A stretch of 64,000 nt of DNA from Turnera subulata (Eukaryota > Streptophyta > Magnoliopsida > Malpighiales > Passifloraceae): NCBI GenBank assembly GCA_028386065.3, contig JAKUCV010000388.1, positions 111,005-175,004 of the forward strand. The letters are read 5' to 3'. The notes beneath the pieces are model-generated. The model had not been told where the DNA came from. It saw only the letters and a program-made list of their open reading frames with translations, and did not search any database. The translations under genes and the position numbers were made by a program. How positions within the stretch are numbered: position 1 is the stretch's first letter; each line of letters opens with the position of its first letter. This document shows, piece after piece, positions 10,047 through 20,559 of the stretch.

Positions 10047-13000
10047 TGTAACGCCCCGAATTTTCAAAATTTGATTTTTCTCGGAATTTTCGGAATTTTT
10101 ATTCCAATTTTACCCCTGAGGAATTTCCGGATTTTTGGACAAGGAAATAAACTATTTCTACCTTGGTTATATGGAATTTAATTGATGGTATGACGGGTCC
10201 GGCTTTCGTTGGAGTTTAATCGGGTTTCGGGGTTGAGAATTAAGTTTTGAAGTAGTTTCCCCGAAACTACGTCGTTTTGGAACTGTTCAAAAAAAAAAAA
10301 AAAACGTGTTGACCAGGGGTTGACCGCGCCTAGTGGAACGACATGTCGTCCACTAGGCACAGCCAACCCTAGCCACACTTCCCTTCATCTTTTCGTTTTC
10401 TTTTCTTCTTCTCCCTTAATTCTTTTTTTTCTCTTCTACTCCAAAACCGGCCGCCGCCCCATCTCTTTCCCATCTCCCCTTCTTCTTCTTCTTCTCTCTC
10501 TCCCTCTTCTCTTCCCGTCTTCCTTCTCCTCTCGCTCTCTCTCCCTCCATTCTCCTCTTCTCCTACCTTTAAGCCACGCCGCCGAGTCCTCCTTCCTTCT
10601 TTGTGAGCCGCCGCCGCCGCACCTGTGCAGGAGGGGTGCTGCTCGCGGTGGAGCTGTAACGAAGGCCGAGGGGAGGGCTTCAGTTGCCGTCGCCGTCGCC
10701 ATTACTCGGGTAAGCCGGCTTTTTCCCTCTTCCTTTTCGCTCCTCGTTTCTCTTGTATTTCTTTGTGTTGACGGTTTGTTGTGGTGTTGATGGATGGTTG
10801 CCGTGGAATGTTGTTTGTGTGTTGATGGTTTGCGTTTGGGTGGTTTGTGGGGATTGATGCGTGTTGTGGGGGCGTCGTTTGTTGAAGCAGGGGCTTCTTC
10901 ACCGGAGGGGGCTCGGGATTTGCGCCGTTCGTCGGGATCCGGCAGTGTGTTGTTGCTTGCGTGTGTGTGTGAAGAGCGGCAGCGAAGGTGCTCGGGTGTG
11001 TTGGCGCTTCTCCGGGCAGTGGACGGTTCCGGCAGATTGTGTGGCTTCCGGGTAAGGGCATTTGAGTTCATCTTTTGTAATTCGTTTTCTTCTAAGATCT
11101 GTGTGGTTTGGTGTTGAGTATTAGTTTGGACGATGTGAATATGATGTTGCTGAGGGTTGTGGCAGTTTTTGGGTGAATTCCGGCAAGGTCACCGGAATCC
11201 GGCGAGGCTCGGGAATTTTCCGGCGAGGCTCGGGAATTTTCCGGCGAAGGCTCGGGAATTTTCCGGCGAGGGCTCGGGTCGTCATTTCGGCACTTAACGG
11301 TATACTTGATGTACAAATTGTATTCAATTATGGCATGTAATAGTAATTCGGAATTTGGGGTTATGTAATTAATAGTGATTAGTGGAACCCGAGACGGGTA
11401 GAACCTTAGGCCGGTAATTACCGACACGGGTAGAACCTTAGGCCGGGATGGACTTGGACTCGGATTAACCTTGGACTTAAGTAACGGGCTTTGAGCCCAA
11501 TCATATAATTAATTAAATAAGGACTTGAGGAAGTGGGCTTTAGGCCCGGAAATTGTAAATGGGCTTAGATTGGACTTAGGCCGGAAATCATAAACGATAT
11601 AAGGAGTGGGCCATAGGCCCAGGAATTACTTTTGGACTTAGTTGGGCTTAAGCCCGGTGAACCCTAGGTCCCGTTACTCGGAGTTTGGTGATGAGAACAT
11701 TAAGTCGGGTTTAGACCCGGGAATTACATAGTCGACTAACCGGGGACGGGTTTAACTCAGTTGAGCATATAGGTACCATGCATGCACAGTTGTGATTATT
11801 GTTTTGTAATTTGTTGTGTGTGCCGGTATTCAGGCACGGGTGTTACCTCGGGAGCTGGTGGATCGGTTTTGGGAAAGGCTCCACAGGACAATCGTCGTTG
11901 AGGTGACTTTATATGTCTTTTTATGTTTGTTTGCATGAGCTCGTTGGAATGGTTTGTTTGAGTTGCATGCTTGTTTGCTAACATGCTGTAATCTGTATTG
12001 TGTGCCTAAGTGTATTATTTGCTTATGAGCAGGATGTTGGATTTGTTATGGATTATAACATGTGATGTGATTTTGGGTGCTTTGTGTGATGTGTTGTGGG
12101 TCGGAGACCCGGTTATCTGATTGAGATGTCTTTATCACACTACCCTGTTAGATCACAGCTAATGGCACACATAAACTCATAATCTGTGAATAAAGATAAT
12201 GTACAGTAGAAGTTAGGCTACTGTGTGCTGATGACCGGTTGTTTCGAGCGGGAAGTGATACCCCTCGGGTTTGCTTGCGGATTAGCAAGTGTTATGCAGA
12301 TTTGCATGTGGGTCTGTGATGACCGGTTTCTACCTCCCTCCTTCTACCTCCCCCTTTCTACCTCCCTCTTTCTCTCTGTCTCTCTCTCTCTCTCTATGGT
12401 TATGTTGGGCTTCGTGCCTGGTTTATATGGGCTTCGTGCCTGGTTTATTTGGGCTTCGTGCCTGGTTGTCTCATGAGACGGGACCGAGCTCGACGCACAC
12501 AGTAGGGGGCCCTGAACAATAAAAAGTAATAAGAAAACTTAACACATAACAGATGGAGAATAATGAATTGTTTGTTGATTGTGTTGGCATGTTAGTACTG
12601 ATTGTTGTATGTTGCATGCATGTCTTGTTACTCTGCTTTCCCTTCGGACCTGATCTGCACACTCTCATAATTAGATATATATTGCTCACTGAGTAGGCGA
12701 CTCACATAATCGCCAACGTTGTTTTTCAGACTTTAGATAGCGTGCAGTCACTTTCTTCTTTTCCCGGAGTACGGACGTGGACATCCCAGCAGGTAGCCGT
12801 GCTTGTTCTCCCGGTTGGATCCATAGTGTCGGCATGCATACTATTTTGTTTCTCATATTTTTATTCCATTTATTTCTTCCGCTGCTTTGGATCTTTATAG
12901 AGATGTCTATTGATTTTGGTTTACATTATCGGCGGGTTGCCGGGTTTATGTCTTGATGATGTTTCGGCAGGATGCCGGGTTGATTTGAGGCTTGCTAAGC

Positions 13001-13151
13001 CGGTTGATTATGTTGTTATGACATCTCTTTTTATTGAGGATTTTGGATAATGTTTTTGATATTGATTTTTCGTGTCCCGGGTTTCAAGGGCATTTTGGTA
13101 ATTTCCTTAAGTTTTGATATTTTATTGTTAAATTGGGACACGGGTGTTTCA
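10047..13151 (+). repeat. Complete 3' LTR of the chromovirus (3105 bp)
   Basis: TGTAACGCC...GTGTTTCA. It contains a near-perfect 31-bp palindrome at 10328-10358, a pyrimidine-rich tract at 10385-10570, a ~22-bp minisatellite (TTTTCCGGCGAGGCTCGGGAA type, about 11190-11275), repeated CCCGG/GGGCTT words at 11480-11760, and a 21-bp GGGCTTCGTGCCTGGTTTAT array at about 12406-12470. Overlapping open frames at 10320-11117 on both strands come from GC-rich low-complexity sequence and do not look like genes. Confidence 0.85.
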
Positions 13152-13156
13152 GTCAA

Positions 13157-14620
13157 GGCTAAAGCCACAATCAAAAGGTCCAATTAAATGAAAGAGACCT
13201 CCAAAATCCAAAATATAGAGAAGTAAAGCCCAAAAGGTAGGCATCCTAGAGAGGGAATACAAGAATAAGAAAAGGATATGCATAAAAGAAAGCTAAGCCT
13301 TCTGGGAGGGGTTGAAGAGACCAATAGGGTCAGCCCTCTCCGGACTTGTAGCCTCATCAGCACTAATATATACTGCCTCTTCGCAATCTCCTGAGTCATT
13401 TTGTGAATAGTAAGAGGGTCGCGTAGGAGGGGTGACCTCTCGGCATGGTCACTAAAAGTGCCCTCATCGTCCTCAACCTCTACATACTCTCTGATTGGGG
13501 AAAGAGGGTCAGGATGGAGAAGTAGAAGTTCCAAGTAACTAGCATCATCTCTTGGATACCTCCCAGAAACAAGTTTCCAATGTAACTCGGTAACTCAGTG
13601 CACGTAGCTAGGGAGTTGCTCGGCAAAATCGACTGATTCACGGTCAAGAGAGGCTACTTTTTCATGAAGAAGGTCCAGTTATGACTCAAGAGCTTTACGA
13701 TAAGACAAGTCCTCATTTTTCTTCTTCTCAGCCTTGCCGATGGCAAAACTCAAATCTTAAACAGCCTTCAAGCGGCGCTCCTTTTCCAGTTGTAAAGCCT
13801 TAGAGAGGCGGGAGACCTCAGACTCAACTGTTTGCTTCTGGCAGAATAAATCACGGTTATCTTCTACGAGAGAGTTTGCCCAGAGGAGCCCTTGAAGATA
13901 ATTCTCGAAGTCAGCAGGGAAACACAAAAAACCCTGAACTAGCAAAAGACTAGTAAAAAGGATGGGAAACCTGAGCTTGAGAGGAACTAAAGGCAGGGAA
14001 TGAGTCCTGCCTGACTTTTTGATATTTCTAATCTAAGTCAGGACATCACTCAAAACACCTTGTTGTAAAGGACAGATATGGCACACTCGAGAGGCCCACC
14101 TCAGAAAAGTTCTCCATTGTGCAAACTAAGAAGGGAAATTCCATATTTTCAACATGAGCGAATAGATTTACGTAGAATGGAGTGGAGCGAAAGATTTGGC
14201 CACGCTCGTGTCTTCTTGATGAGAAGCTGAGAAGGAAATTCCTTTCAAAGGACTCGAGGCAGAAGAAGAATGAACCCTATAGAGGCTGGATCCAGAGAGG
14301 TAACGTTTGTTACTTCAAGGGATTGAACCAGAAGGGCCGCCCTTCTTAAGGCAGCCTCGAGTAACCCTCATGAACATAGGTGGAATGATGGGAGGATTAG
14401 AGGAACCCAGGGTCCTATCAAGAGGAAACCTTAAGCAAGGGGAACCCTCAGCCCCCTTGGGACCAGTAGGTGCAAGGGAAGAATATGAAGGGCAAGAATG
14501 TTTATCACGACCATAGAACGAATCCGAAGAATGAGAAGAGCGAGAACGCTTTTCACCAGCCATAGTAGAGTCGCCTGAGCAGTCCTCTTGGTCAGGGGGA
14601 CGTGGAGGAGACTTGAGCAT
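13157..14620 (-). pseudogene. Antisense coding remnant of the Tat-like element (Ser-rich head, coiled-coil tail)
   Basis: On the minus strand, a start at 14620 (or the internal MAGEKRSRSSHSSDSF near 14560) opens a Ser/Pro-rich segment to about 14315. Further down, 13945-13757 gives a heptad-rich coiled coil (SLVEDNRDLFCQKQTVESEV, SRLSKALQLEKERRLKAV). After a frame change it continues through 13740-13570 to an acidic C-terminal part at 13534-13184 (VEVEDDEGTFSDHAERSP). Several plant Tat-lineage elements carry an antisense ORF between integrase and the 3' LTR, and that is the likeliest identity. Stops and shifts, or an unrecognised intron, interrupt it. Its product and role are unknown. Confidence 0.5.
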
Positions 14621-15115
14621 CTTAAAAGCTACAAAAGCGGAAATATCGTATTAGACGAAAGCATCATGGACAAGAAGAAAGATAAGAGTTGTAGAGAAAA
14701 GAACCGAACGGATTCAGAGAAAGTAAAAAGAACCTCAGAGGCCCAAGATAGCCTCCACAACCAAACCCTAAGCTTCTGCAAGCTTCAGAGGACTATAGTT
14801 GTAGCACCACAAAGCTCAGAGAAGGAAAAGAAGAAGAAAAAACTTTTGGCCCAGGAGACAGAACGAGGAGAAATAGGGAATAGATGAGAAAGAAAAGAAA
14901 AGGGAAGGACGATTTACCCTAAACCACAGTAAAGGCCAATCAAAGCAAAGAGGACACGAGGCGCAAAGCGTAAAGAAGCCTCCAACCACCACTCGCACCC
15001 TCCAGAAAGGGAACCATCAGAATGGGGGAATAAGGAAATGAATGACTCGTCAAGTGAGAGAGTTGATTTGAAATTCAAAATAAGAAACAAATCAACCCCT
15101 CACTTGAGGGGCTAT
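14621..15115 (+). other. 3' untranslated part of the gypsy element with PPT
   Basis: Purine-rich sequence with no recognisable gene. TTGAGGGGCT at 15104-15113 abuts the 3' LTR start at 15116 and is the likely polypurine tract. The open frame at 14588-14887 is compositionally biased and not supported. Confidence 0.5.
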
Positions 15116-15530
15116 TGATAGGTCAAGATAAAATTGGGCCAGGTATAAGAAAGCCCAGGAGAAAGAAAGCCCGATGAGAAGTAATAAGCCCAAGTCACCT
15201 AAGACCATCCAGAACCCTAGGAGTGGAAACCTTGGACAGCTCATACAGGCCAGGTAGAGGTACAGACCAGGACAACTGTGAGGCGAGACACCATCAGATG
15301 AGGAAAACAGGAAGAAGAGGAGGACCGTTGGATTCCCTACACGAATAGCATAAATACTGAGCAAACTAATAGAAAACCCTAGAATCACTTACCCCTCGGG
15401 GGGCTAGGAAAAATCTTCCTTTCATCTTCCTTGTATTTTAAGCTTCTAAACTATCAATAAAAATTTTAACTTTTCAACGCCGATTCTTTCGCTTTGGTTT
15501 CCTTGCTTTGAATTTTCTTCAGTAGTATCA
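15116..15530 (+). repeat. 3' LTR of the outer gypsy element
   Basis: 415 bp, TGATAGGTCAAG...AGTATCA, matching 1939-2357. It is followed by atacc, the probable mutated target duplication. Confidence 0.85.
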
Positions 15531-16137
15531 ATACCGGAGTCAGATTGCCAGCAAGGAACGCTGAACATTTGAGCATCAGAGAATTCTTCATTGAATTGGC
15601 ACCTTCTTCTAATTGAAATCACATTCCACTTCGGCCGTAACTGTGAATGCCGCTTAATTTCTTATAGCGCTCTTGCTTTCTTTCTTTCCTCTAAGCTTTG
15701 GGAGGAAAGCAAGACCGCTAATAAGATATCCACCATCCACGGATTATGGCCGAAGAGGAAGGGGATTTCATTATTCTTGGGTGGAGAACGAACAGATGAT
15801 ATGTTTGCTTCCTGTAGCCGAAACAAGGAGGAGGAATACTACTACAAAAATCTTTCTCATTTTCAAGCTTTGTTTTTTTTTTTTTTCTTTCTTCCCAGTG
15901 TAAGGCGCTTATAGTATAGAAGAGGCTGGCTGATTTCATAGGCTGTCCAGGGCTTATAATACCAACAAATGGTTTTGATGGGATGGATAGAATTTATGGC
16001 TACTAATTGGGGTTTAGGTAGGTACTACATGTGAATTGAATTGGGTGTTATTTCTTCATGTTAGTTACATTGGCATATCCATGAGAGATTTTATCGATAA
16101 GATTGGACAATATGGTGACATAGGATAATAGATAGCC
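15531..16137. repeat. Recurring block, copy A (continuation of 1655-1938)
   Basis: Non-coding. Shared landmarks are CTTCTAATTGAAATCACAT, TATAGCGCTCTTGCTTTCTTTC, GGCCGAAGAGGAAGGGGATT and AAGGCGCTTATAGTATAGAAG. Related copies lie at about 18020-18600 (same orientation), 33860-34080 (partial) and 41225-41775 (inverted). No protein family is recognised in it. Short open frames within it are not conserved between copies. Confidence 0.7.
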
Positions 16138-16179
16138 AGATTTGGGATGCCATCCATCCAACCAAGGCTGCCTACAAAT

Positions 16180-16545
16180 TAGGGATGTATACGAGCCGAG
16201 CCAGTTCGTGAGCTGTTTGAGTTTGGCTCGACATTATCGAACTCGAGCCGAGCTTTTATATCAAACGAGCCAAGCTCAAGCTTGGCACTATTTGGCTCGC
16301 TAAGCTAGAGAGCTTTATCGAGCCTTATCAAACTAGCATATTTTGTTGAGCCTTATCGAGCCTTATCAAATTAAATAAATATTTAATATAAACGAGCCTT
16401 ATTGGGGCGAGCTCGAGCTTTTTGATTCTCTATCGAGCTCGAACCATACTTTGAAGCTCGGTCGAGCTCGAGCTCAATAATTCTTTTTCGAGCTAGAGCC
16501 AAGCCTACCTATATTCGGGCTTGGCTCGGCTCGATTACATCCCTA
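16180..16545. mobile_element. MITE with TAGGGATGTA termini inside the GDSL fragment
   Basis: The ends TAGGGATGTATACGAGCCGAG and CTCGGCTCGATTACATCCCTA form a terminal inverted repeat of about 20 bp. It is flanked by aat on both sides (16177-16179, 16546-16548). The interior is full of GAGCTCGAGC-like words. It interrupts the GDSL exon between AAYK and FDTL, which fixes the insertion point. Superfamily not determined. Confidence 0.65.
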
Positions 16546-16575
16546 AATACGTCCTTTTTGATACCCTTATTAAAC

Positions 16576-16784
16576 GGATTGAGATCCTCTCCTGTAAAGT
16601 TATGTCCTGTTGGTTGAATCGTGGTCATAATTTTCAAAATCATTGCTGAGAATTTATTTTTACTTTACTTAATTTTTTTAGTTTTTCTTACCTTACATAT
16701 TTTAGGGCCATTGATTAAACAAATCAATGGTATTTATTTAACAGGATCTCTCCTGTTGAATATTGTACAGGAGAGGATCCAAAT
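16576..16784. mobile_element. Short Mutator-like MITE with 11-bp direct repeat
   Basis: About 209 bp, with the inverted core GATCCTCTCCTGTA near the left end and TACAGGAGAGGATC near the right end. It is flanked by the direct repeat ccttattaaac (16565-16575 and 16785-16795), which is single-copy in the intact GDSL gene. A 9-11-bp duplication suggests Mutator-type mobilisation. Confidence 0.65.
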
Positions 16785-16837
16785 CCTTATTAAACAAGTT
16801 CTACCACAATTCGTTTCCATGTGATCATAGACTCCCG

Positions 16838-16863
16838 GGCGGCCGGGCCGGGCCGGGCCGGGC
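16838..16863. repeat. (GGGCC)n minisatellite
   Basis: Four tandem CGGGC/GGGCC units lie just after the GDSL fragment's stop. The intact gene's 3' flank has only GCCGGCCAGGG at this place, so the array expanded after duplication. Confidence 0.6.
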
Positions 16864-16960
16864 TTTTCGTTGATTAAGAACTTGTAAGCATTTATTGTTG
16901 TGCATCATCTATGTATCAGAGAGTGGAAAGGGATGCTATAATATTGGCATTTCCATCTCT

Positions 16961-17729
16961 GAATGTGAAGAAGTTGTACTTACTAAGGAAGTTACTACTA
17001 TATTTGTGTTGTCACTACTCAGCTTACCTCGCATATGATGTTTCAGTTCCCATTAAATGAAAAGGTGACAGAATATATCCCTAAGGCATAACTTTCAGGA
17101 AGCCAATCGGTGCACCAATTGGTTAGCCAAGCTATAGCCTTGATCTTCCTTTAGGAATCTCTCATCTAGTGCAATTACTTGCTGCAGATGTATCTGCTAT
17201 AGCATTCTCTTGTTCCGTTCCAAGTTGAAATAATATGGGGCAATCTTTATAATAATAATAACAAAAAGAATTATCTTTTTATGTTTATAACCATTTTAAC
17301 TGACTTACAACTGAATTGCACGTAACAGGGACAAGTTGTAGCCTTCCTTTCGGTTGAAGCCTTTAATGCCCGAACGCATTGCTTCATTAACAGGCTTTGA
17401 TTGTGAGGCCCATCTTCGCCTACTTTTCTAACCCATAAAGTATCCATAGGAGCAGCGGGTAACCGATATGGGCGGCCCGTTAGTTTCATCGGGCCCATAA
17501 AAGTTCAAAACAATTGGGAAGTGTAGGGAGACTTGTCGAAGGCCAGAAATCCAATCATCCAACGAATGTAGATGATCCAACGGTCAGGGTCTCATCTATA
17601 GCTTGCTCCTTTAGAGATTAAATAAAAATATAACTGGAAGGTGTTTCCATAAATATAAAATTTGACCCTTCTTGTCAATTAATAGTGTTTTTGAGAATAT
17701 CTCCCAAGTTCTTATCGAATATATAGTAT
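16961..17729. other. Spacer with a possible retroelement RNase H scrap
   Basis: Mostly nothing recognisable. On the plus strand at about 17095-17140 the translation FQEANRCTNWLAKL resembles the 'REANRCADWLA' end of the RNase H-like domain found in LINE-derived proteins, too short for certainty. The open frame at 17271-17498 on the minus strand is not recognised. Confidence 0.3.
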
Positions 17730-18620
17730 TAACTCGAGTAAGACAAACTCTGTTGGTCGAAATTTGGCACAAACTCCAGGTAATTGACTAGTCAATATAC
17801 AGTGCTACTGTTTCGAAGTTCAGCAAATAAAGATTGGACTAATTAACGAGTGGCATGGAGTTTGGCATCAAACCTAAAACCCAGACTAGCTAGCTTTCCT
17901 CCCATTGGAAGGATGCAAACAAGATGTAGTCTTTACTTGTATTTCAGTTCACAGAAGAAAATAGATACAATTAAGTTACCAAAAGATTCACCAAGAAAAC
18001 GTTACTTACCCCCAGAGAAGTTCAGCAATAAAGCATCATCAGAGAATCCTTCTTTGTAATTGAAATCACATCCCACTTGGGCCTTAACCATGAATTCTTT
18101 AATTTCTTTAATTTCTTATGGCGATCTTGCTTTCTTTCTTTCCAGTAAGCCTCGAGGAAAGCAAGACCGCTATAAGATATCCACAATTCATGGCATATGG
18201 CCAAAGAGGACGGCGATTTCATTTTTTCTTGAGTGGCCAACAGATATTGATACTTTGGATATGGTTCTTCTTGTGCCAAGGAGGAGGAAGACTACAAAAA
18301 TCTTTCTTCATTTTCAAGGAAATGATACTGACAAGGAATATATGGAGTTTCTTTTTTTCTTTCTTCATCTTCCCAGACCCAGTGTGTAAGCTTATAGTAT
18401 ATGCATCTTCCCAGTGTGTAATGCATCTAGGAAGAGGCTGACTGATTTTATAGGCTGTCCAAAGGCTTACAATACCAGCATATGGTTTTGATGGGATATG
18501 GATAGAATTTAGGGTAGGTACTACCTGTGAATTGGGTGTTATTTCTTCATGTTAGTTGCATTCGCAGTTTTTTGTCATTTTTTTGCTGAAACATATGCTT
18601 GTGATTTTATCGATAAGATT
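17730..18620. repeat. Recurring block, copy B
   Basis: 18020-18600 matches 15560-16130 in the same orientation and 41225-41775 inverted. 17735-17930 (GTTGGTCGAAATTTGGCACAA, CATGGAGTTTGGCAT, GGATGCAAACAAGATG) matches 42245-42440 inverted. It is non-coding by inspection. Confidence 0.7.
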
Positions 18621-18879
18621 TGTTAATAGCCAGATTGGCGGAGGAACAGGTCAAAGGGTATTTTCCCTTAGCCAGAAAAATCTGCTCCTTCTCGCAGATT
18701 TGGTGGACTTATTAACGGCTCAAGGCATATTGTGTTCTTTATTTTGGGTCAACAGTGAAAATTAATCTGCTCAAAATTCTTTTAAGTTGTTTTGAATAGT
18801 TAATTTCCAGTCCCTACGTTTGAATCCTGATAAAAAAAAGTTATTTTTTTTCTTTCGCATGGTGTTCTGGGCCAACCCA

Positions 18880-19050
18880 CTTTTAAGGGATACCGGGCCC
18901 AGACTAATCCAATTCATGGCATGATTAGAACCATATAAGTTGGCATCACTAACTCCTAGAGTGCTGCGTTCTCAAGACTCGAACTCGAAATCCCTTGGTT
19001 AAATTAAAACAACTCCAACCACTTGATGTAATCCATCGGAGTTAAAAAAA
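18880..19050 (-). repeat. SINE-like dispersed repeat fragment
   Basis: GTTCTCAAGACTCGAACTCGAAATCCC (18971-18997) contains a reversed B-box-like GGTT/AGTTCGAGTC. A similar stretch lies at 52070-52190 (GTTGCGTTCTCAAAACTCAAACTC). It ends in a poly(A)-like run at 19044-19053. Confidence 0.4.
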
Positions 19051-19069
19051 AAAAAATCATTTCTGACTT

Positions 19070-19233
19070 CAATAATTTAGTCTCTCTCGGCCCGAACAGG
19101 ACTAATCATAAATTAGAGATGACTAGCTAGTACATGTTGAGTTCAAGTTTATTAAAAGCTTCCAAGGTAGCACAAGTACTCTTTGGTATACGTACCACAT
19201 TAATAAATTAAGTAGGCCAATACCTCATCATAT
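19070..19233 (-). pseudogene. GDSL intron-2-side fragment (left part), upstream of TNL1
   Basis: TTAAGTAGGCCAATACCTC and its upstream part match intron 2 of the intact GDSL gene (48900-48990) and 42490-42620. The match is interrupted by the Mutator-like element and resumes at 21260. Confidence 0.65.
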
Positions 19234-19867
19234 GTGGCAAATGGGCTTCATTACAAATTACCCCCCTGAACTTTCGGTCAAAATAGGATCACCCCCTGAC
19301 AAAAAAAAACCGGTATTTGACCCCCTAAATTTTGTATTTCCGCAATTTAACTCATTCCGTTAGGGTTTTTCTAATTGTGTTAGTTTACTTAACGGAATGC
19401 ACGGATGGTTGACACATGGCAAGATAATTACCGTTCGATTCCTTTTTTATTTTAATTTTTGAAAAAAGGCAAATTATCTAATAATTATTATTTTTAAAAG
19501 AATAAAAATTTATATCATAGGAAAAATAAAGAAAGAAAAATCTTAGGAGAATTTTGGCTTAGTTATCCGTTTGATAAAATTTATTTTTCTATTAATTTAT
19601 TTTTAAAGAAAACAAAAACAATTATGAAAAGGAGAACATCAATATAAAATTACTTTTTGAGTTTTAAAAATTTTATAAAAATAAATTTTTTAGATAAAAA
19701 ATTTTCAGATTAACTTTTAAATTTTTTAAAAATTAAGAAGATGAAAAAATAACTATAATTTTTTTATCATTTTATTTTTTAAAAAATAAAAAAATTATAA
19801 AAAAATAAAGAAAGAAAGTTTCAACCATTAACATCCAACCATAAATATAAAATTAATTTTTTGGTTT

Positions 19868-20325
19868 GTAAAACTAATTTCCACTCCCCTCTTTTCCTCA
19901 AGGCCATCCCTACTCCCCTTTCTCTCTCGTCGCAAACCGCTCCTCAAGACCTCCTTCCCCCGCCTCTCCTGTACGTCCCCAAACTCTCTCCTCCCCGAGG
20001 AATCGCAACACCTCTCCGACGCCGACGACGATTATGATGACGATGAAGACGAAGAAGCTGCCGACGAGTACAACTATGTTTCCGAACAAACCGATGATGA
20101 CGAGGCAGAGGCGATTCCGAGCGAAGTGTCGGCGGCTTGGAGGAAGGAGTCTAAGTGGCAGAGAGTTGATACGCTGTGTAAAGTGGTTAAAGAGCTTGGA
20201 AATGAAAGGCTCATCGGTTGTGGTATGGGCGCTAACCAGCAACGGGAAGACATTGATAACCGAGGCTGCGGCTGTTGCCACGGTGGCCAGAAGGAGGAGG
20301 ATATTCTACACCACTCCGCCCCGTC
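19868..20325 (+). pseudogene. Captured fragment of an ISE2-type chloroplast DExH-box RNA helicase
   Basis: An open frame from about 19880 encodes a Ser/Arg/Leu-rich, transit-peptide-like start, then an acidic stretch (DADDDYDDDEDEEAADEYNY), then EAEAIPSEVSAAWRKESKWQ and RVDTLCKVVKELGNE. After a deletion that shifts the frame at about 20200, it continues KGSSVVVWALTSNGKTLITE and AAAVATVARRRRIFYTTP, the Q/Walker A region of DExH helicases (A-TSSGKT in family members, here ALTSNGKT). The acidic N-terminus and the SSVVV…GKTLI context match the plant ISE2/DExH15 family of plastid RNA helicases. The helicase motifs after Ia are absent. No function is expected. The identification is from memory of the family and is not searched. 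Confidence 0.75.
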
Positions 20326-20559
20326 ATTTCCCTCACTGTCTCCCCCCATCTCCTCCTTCCTCCCCCATCTCCCCCCTCTACCCCTTCCTCACTACATTCG
20401 CCCAAATTTTGGGGAATAATTCCCAAACAAACAGATAGAAAAGAAAACGAATCCAATTGAAGAGATCAAACAAAAACCTCTCCTCTACCTTCAATCAAAG
20501 ATTTTATTTTCGAACAGAACCCAAAACCAAAGCAAACACTACTACCTTAACACTGTCGG

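Larger units (their letters stand above)
9093..13151 (+). mobile_element. Tekay/Del-like chromovirus, internally deleted, nested in the gypsy element
   Basis: It begins TGTAACGCCCCGAATTTTC and ends CGGGTGTTTCA. A perfect 5-bp duplication, gtcaa, lies at 9088-9092 and 13152-13156. Only the first ~255 bp of the 5' LTR survive, up to a poly(A) tract at 9334-9348. The sequence then jumps into the integrase C-terminus with a chromodomain, a PPT, and a complete 3' LTR of 3105 bp. Very long LTRs plus an integrase chromodomain are typical of the Tekay (Del) chromovirus lineage. PBS, gag, protease, RT and most of integrase are gone. Confidence 0.85.
1939..15530 (+). mobile_element. Degenerate Ty3/gypsy (Tat-like) retrotransposon with two nested insertions
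   Basis: Two near-identical direct repeats, 1939-2357 and 15116-15530, start TGATAGGTCAAG and end CAGTAGTATCA. The first is followed by a primer site, TGGCGCCGTCTGTGGG, and the second is preceded by a purine-rich TTGAGGGGCT. The flanks gtact and atacc look like a mutated 5-bp duplication of ATACT, because the inverted paralogous block near 41770 keeps the uninterrupted site (catactgg). Gag, protease and integrase remnants lie in the sense direction with many stops, and an antisense coding remnant lies near the 3' LTR, as in Tat-lineage elements. Without the two nested insertions the element is about 7.7 kb. Most of RT is not recognisable, so it is not autonomous. Confidence 0.85.
16138..16960 (+). 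pseudogene. GDSL-lipase last-exon fragment, broken by two MITEs
   Basis: The pieces 16138-16179, 16546-16575 and 16785-16833 together match the last exon of the intact GDSL gene (48650-48852): FWDAIHPTKAAYK, then FDTLIK, then IKQVLPQFVSM and stop. The Asp/His catalytic block (DAIHPT) is still present. The downstream match (16840-16960: TTTTCGTTGATTAAGAACTTG, GAGAGTGG…GGGATGCTATAATATTGG) equals the 3' flank of the real gene. It is on the plus strand, opposite to the intact gene, and is one of several dispersed GDSL pieces. Confidence 0.8.

Noticed and set aside
10320..11117. Long overlapping open frames on both strands (up to 211 codons)
   Set aside because: They lie inside the 3-kb chromovirus LTR, overlap each other in GC- and CT-rich low-complexity DNA, and show no domain.
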